From an uncultured Verrucomicrobiota bacterium (GTDB lineage Bacteria > Verrucomicrobiota > Verrucomicrobiia > Verrucomicrobiales > Verrucomicrobiaceae): 64,000 bases of DNA. The translations under genes and the position numbers were made by a program. The notes under the pieces were generated by a model. It saw nothing but the letters and a program-made list of their open reading frames with translations, did no database searches and was not told where the DNA came from. Numbering within the stretch: the first letter of the stretch is position 1; each line of letters starts with the position of its first letter. The stretch is from the NCBI GenBank assembly GCA_903838675.1, contig CAILZI010000141.1, forward strand, positions 1 to 64,000. The letters run 5' to 3'. This document shows, in pieces, positions 62,959-64,000 of this stretch.

Positions 62959-63157
62959 TTCCGGCACGGGTTGTCTGCGGCATCAAGAACCGCATGGCAT
63001 CAGCCAATGTCACAGGCCGGGTGGTTCATGCCCTGATCTGTCACGCATCCTGTCCGCGTCCGACCAAGAAATGCACTGTGATTGCATGCCGTCGGTCCAA
63101 TTAATCTGTCATTGGTAGCCTGGCTACCCCCTGCACTTTTACTCCACGTTTTGCTCT

Positions 63158-63724
63158 ATGAAAAAATTTCTCTGCTTGTTTTGTCTCCTGGCTGGCTCCG
63201 CACTGGCCGACACCTCCAACTGGTCTGGCACCAGCCAAATCTCCTTCGATGGCACCTCCACTCTGCATAGCTGGGGAGGCAAAGTGGCCGCGAAACCTTT
63301 TGTCACCTCTGTCACCACCGACGCCGCTGGCAATCCCACCCGGGTGGAAGCCACAGTGAAGGTCGAAGTCGCGAAAATGGACACCGCTGAGGCGGATCGC
63401 GATGAAAAAATGCGCGAGGCCATGCAGGCTGCCGCGCATCCGCTCATCACCGGCGTCATCAACACCCCCTTCACCGCCATTCGTCAGGGCGATGCGACAC
63501 CGTCCGCTCTGCCTTTGAAGCTCACGCTGCTGGGCAAAACGCAGACCATCACGGGCAGGATCAGCAACTGGCAGCACCGGGGCGATACGGCCACCTTTGA
63601 TCTGGATTTCGATCTCTCGCTCAAAAAGAGCGACATCAAGGTTCCTTCCGTGCTGCTCTTCATCCGCGTGGGCGATACGATCAAGGTGCATGCCGCCGTC
63701 TCTCTGAAACGCAATCCCTCCTGA
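63158..63724 (+). CDS. YceI family exported protein
   Basis: A 188-residue protein with a signal peptide (MKKFLCLFCLLAGSALA) and a YceI-type lipocalin-like barrel. SFDGTSTLHSWGGKVAAKPF carries the T-L-H-x-W motif, then KVEVAKMDTAEADRDEKMREAM and HPLITGVINT, LPLKLTLLGKTQTITG at the end. YceI proteins bind isoprenoid-quinone-like lipids. It is 3 bases before the next gene, a type III polyketide synthase, so the pair may act together in a lipid-like product pathway. Confidence 0.88.
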   Translation: MKKFLCLFCLLAGSALADTSNWSGTSQISFDGTSTLHSWGGKVAAKPFVTSVTTDAAGNPTRVEATVKVEVAKMDTAEADRDEKMREAMQAAAHPLITGVINTPFTAIRQGDATPSALPLKLTLLGKTQTITGRISNWQHRGDTATFDLDFDLSLKKSDIKVPSVLLFIRVGDTIKVHAAVSLKRNPS

Positions 63725-63727
63725 TCC

Positions 63728-64000
63728 ATGCCCGCTTTCATTCATCACATTGCCACGGAGACGCCGGACTTCATTTACAGCAACGAGTTCACGCGTGAGC
63801 GCATGAAGGGCTGGGTCTCCGAGCCGCGGGCCAAACGTCTGATCGAGATGATCTACGAACGCACCGGCATCGAGACGCGCTACAGCGCCTGCGACGACTT
63901 CATGAAGGAAGACGGTTCATTGTTTCACACCCTCCCGGATGGTTCGATGAACTCGCCGACCACCGGCCAGCGCAACGCCCTCTATGCCAAAGCCTCACGC
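63728..64000 (+). CDS. Type III polyketide synthase (chalcone/stilbene synthase-like), N-terminal part
   Basis: The first 91 residues (MPAFIHHIATETPDFIYSNE onward, cut by the window end) show the thiolase-fold N-terminal part of a type III polyketide synthase. KRLIEMIYERTGIETRYSAC corresponds to the I-Y-E-R-x-G-I-x-T-R-Y region of chalcone/stilbene synthases. The catalytic Cys-His-Asn lies beyond the window. It starts 3 bases after the YceI gene, so the genes form a unit. A KAS III-like relative is an alternative. Confidence 0.75.
   Translation, partial: MPAFIHHIATETPDFIYSNEFTRERMKGWVSEPRAKRLIEMIYERTGIETRYSACDDFMKEDGSLFHTLPDGSMNSPTTGQRNALYAKASR

Overview
The window looks like a chromosomal segment of a Verrucomicrobia (PVC superphylum) bacterium, probably close to Prosthecobacter/Verrucomicrobium. 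This is inferred from the gene content: a PVC-type dehydrogenase/HEAT/cytochrome c giant protein, planctomycete-type cytochrome c domains, an SHD1-heparinase fusion, a twin-arginine-like Gfo/Idh/MocA oxidoreductase, Gram-negative envelope genes (LptF/G, TonB receptor, lipid A acyltransferase, heptosyltransferase), high GC, and few Shine-Dalgarno sites. No rRNA, tRNA or CRISPR array was seen.

Layout. 1-8.3 kb: dnaK (cut by the window edge) with an unusual cluster of GTGCCAA repeats upstream, a retropepsin-like protein, a Wza-like export protein, an isolated nuoBC pair, a PQQ-type beta-propeller and an LptF/G permease. 8.3-13.4 kb: a secreted Lon-domain protein, pyrE, a MITE-like hairpin and small conserved proteins. 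13.4-19.4 kb: an accessory island with an excisionase-like HTH gene interrupted by an in-frame amber codon, a DUF3987 protein bracketed by a 46-bp inverted repeat, an antitoxin with a beheaded toxin, and a XhoI/PaeR7I-type restriction-modification pair. 19.4-28 kb: a sialidase-like propeller, a DUF2059 protein and an eight-gene metal (probably copper) locus on the minus strand: TonB receptor, HMA protein, Sco-like protein, cytochrome c, outer-membrane protein and three paralogous small proteins with an HxCxLC motif. 28-37.8 kb: PVC dehydrogenase, ExbD, LuxR-type regulator, a lipid A acyltransferase-heptosyltransferase fusion, a hydroxyacid dehydrogenase, truncated globin and periplasmic MsrA. 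37.9-47.3 kb: a tandem pair of Wzz/GNVR-like proteins, a DUF2157/GDYXXLXY pair, a RAYT transposase with four nearby REP elements (a fifth lies at 34.4 kb), an oxidoreductase and bioB. 47.3-51 kb: decayed and intact toxin-antitoxin genes, purine nucleoside phosphorylase and a 2-dehydropantoate reductase. 51-64 kb: a Ski2-like helicase, HD hydrolase, serine acetyltransferase, SprT-like protease, SHD1-heparinase, XerC/D recombinase, rhomboid-like protein, NosR-like flavoprotein, YceI and the start of a type III polyketide synthase.

The best candidates for undescribed biology are the metal locus with its three HxCxLC paralogues, the secreted Lon-domain protein, the repeat cluster upstream of dnaK, the inverted-repeat-bracketed DUF3987 element, and the acyltransferase-heptosyltransferase fusion. 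All functions are read from sequence motifs without database searches.
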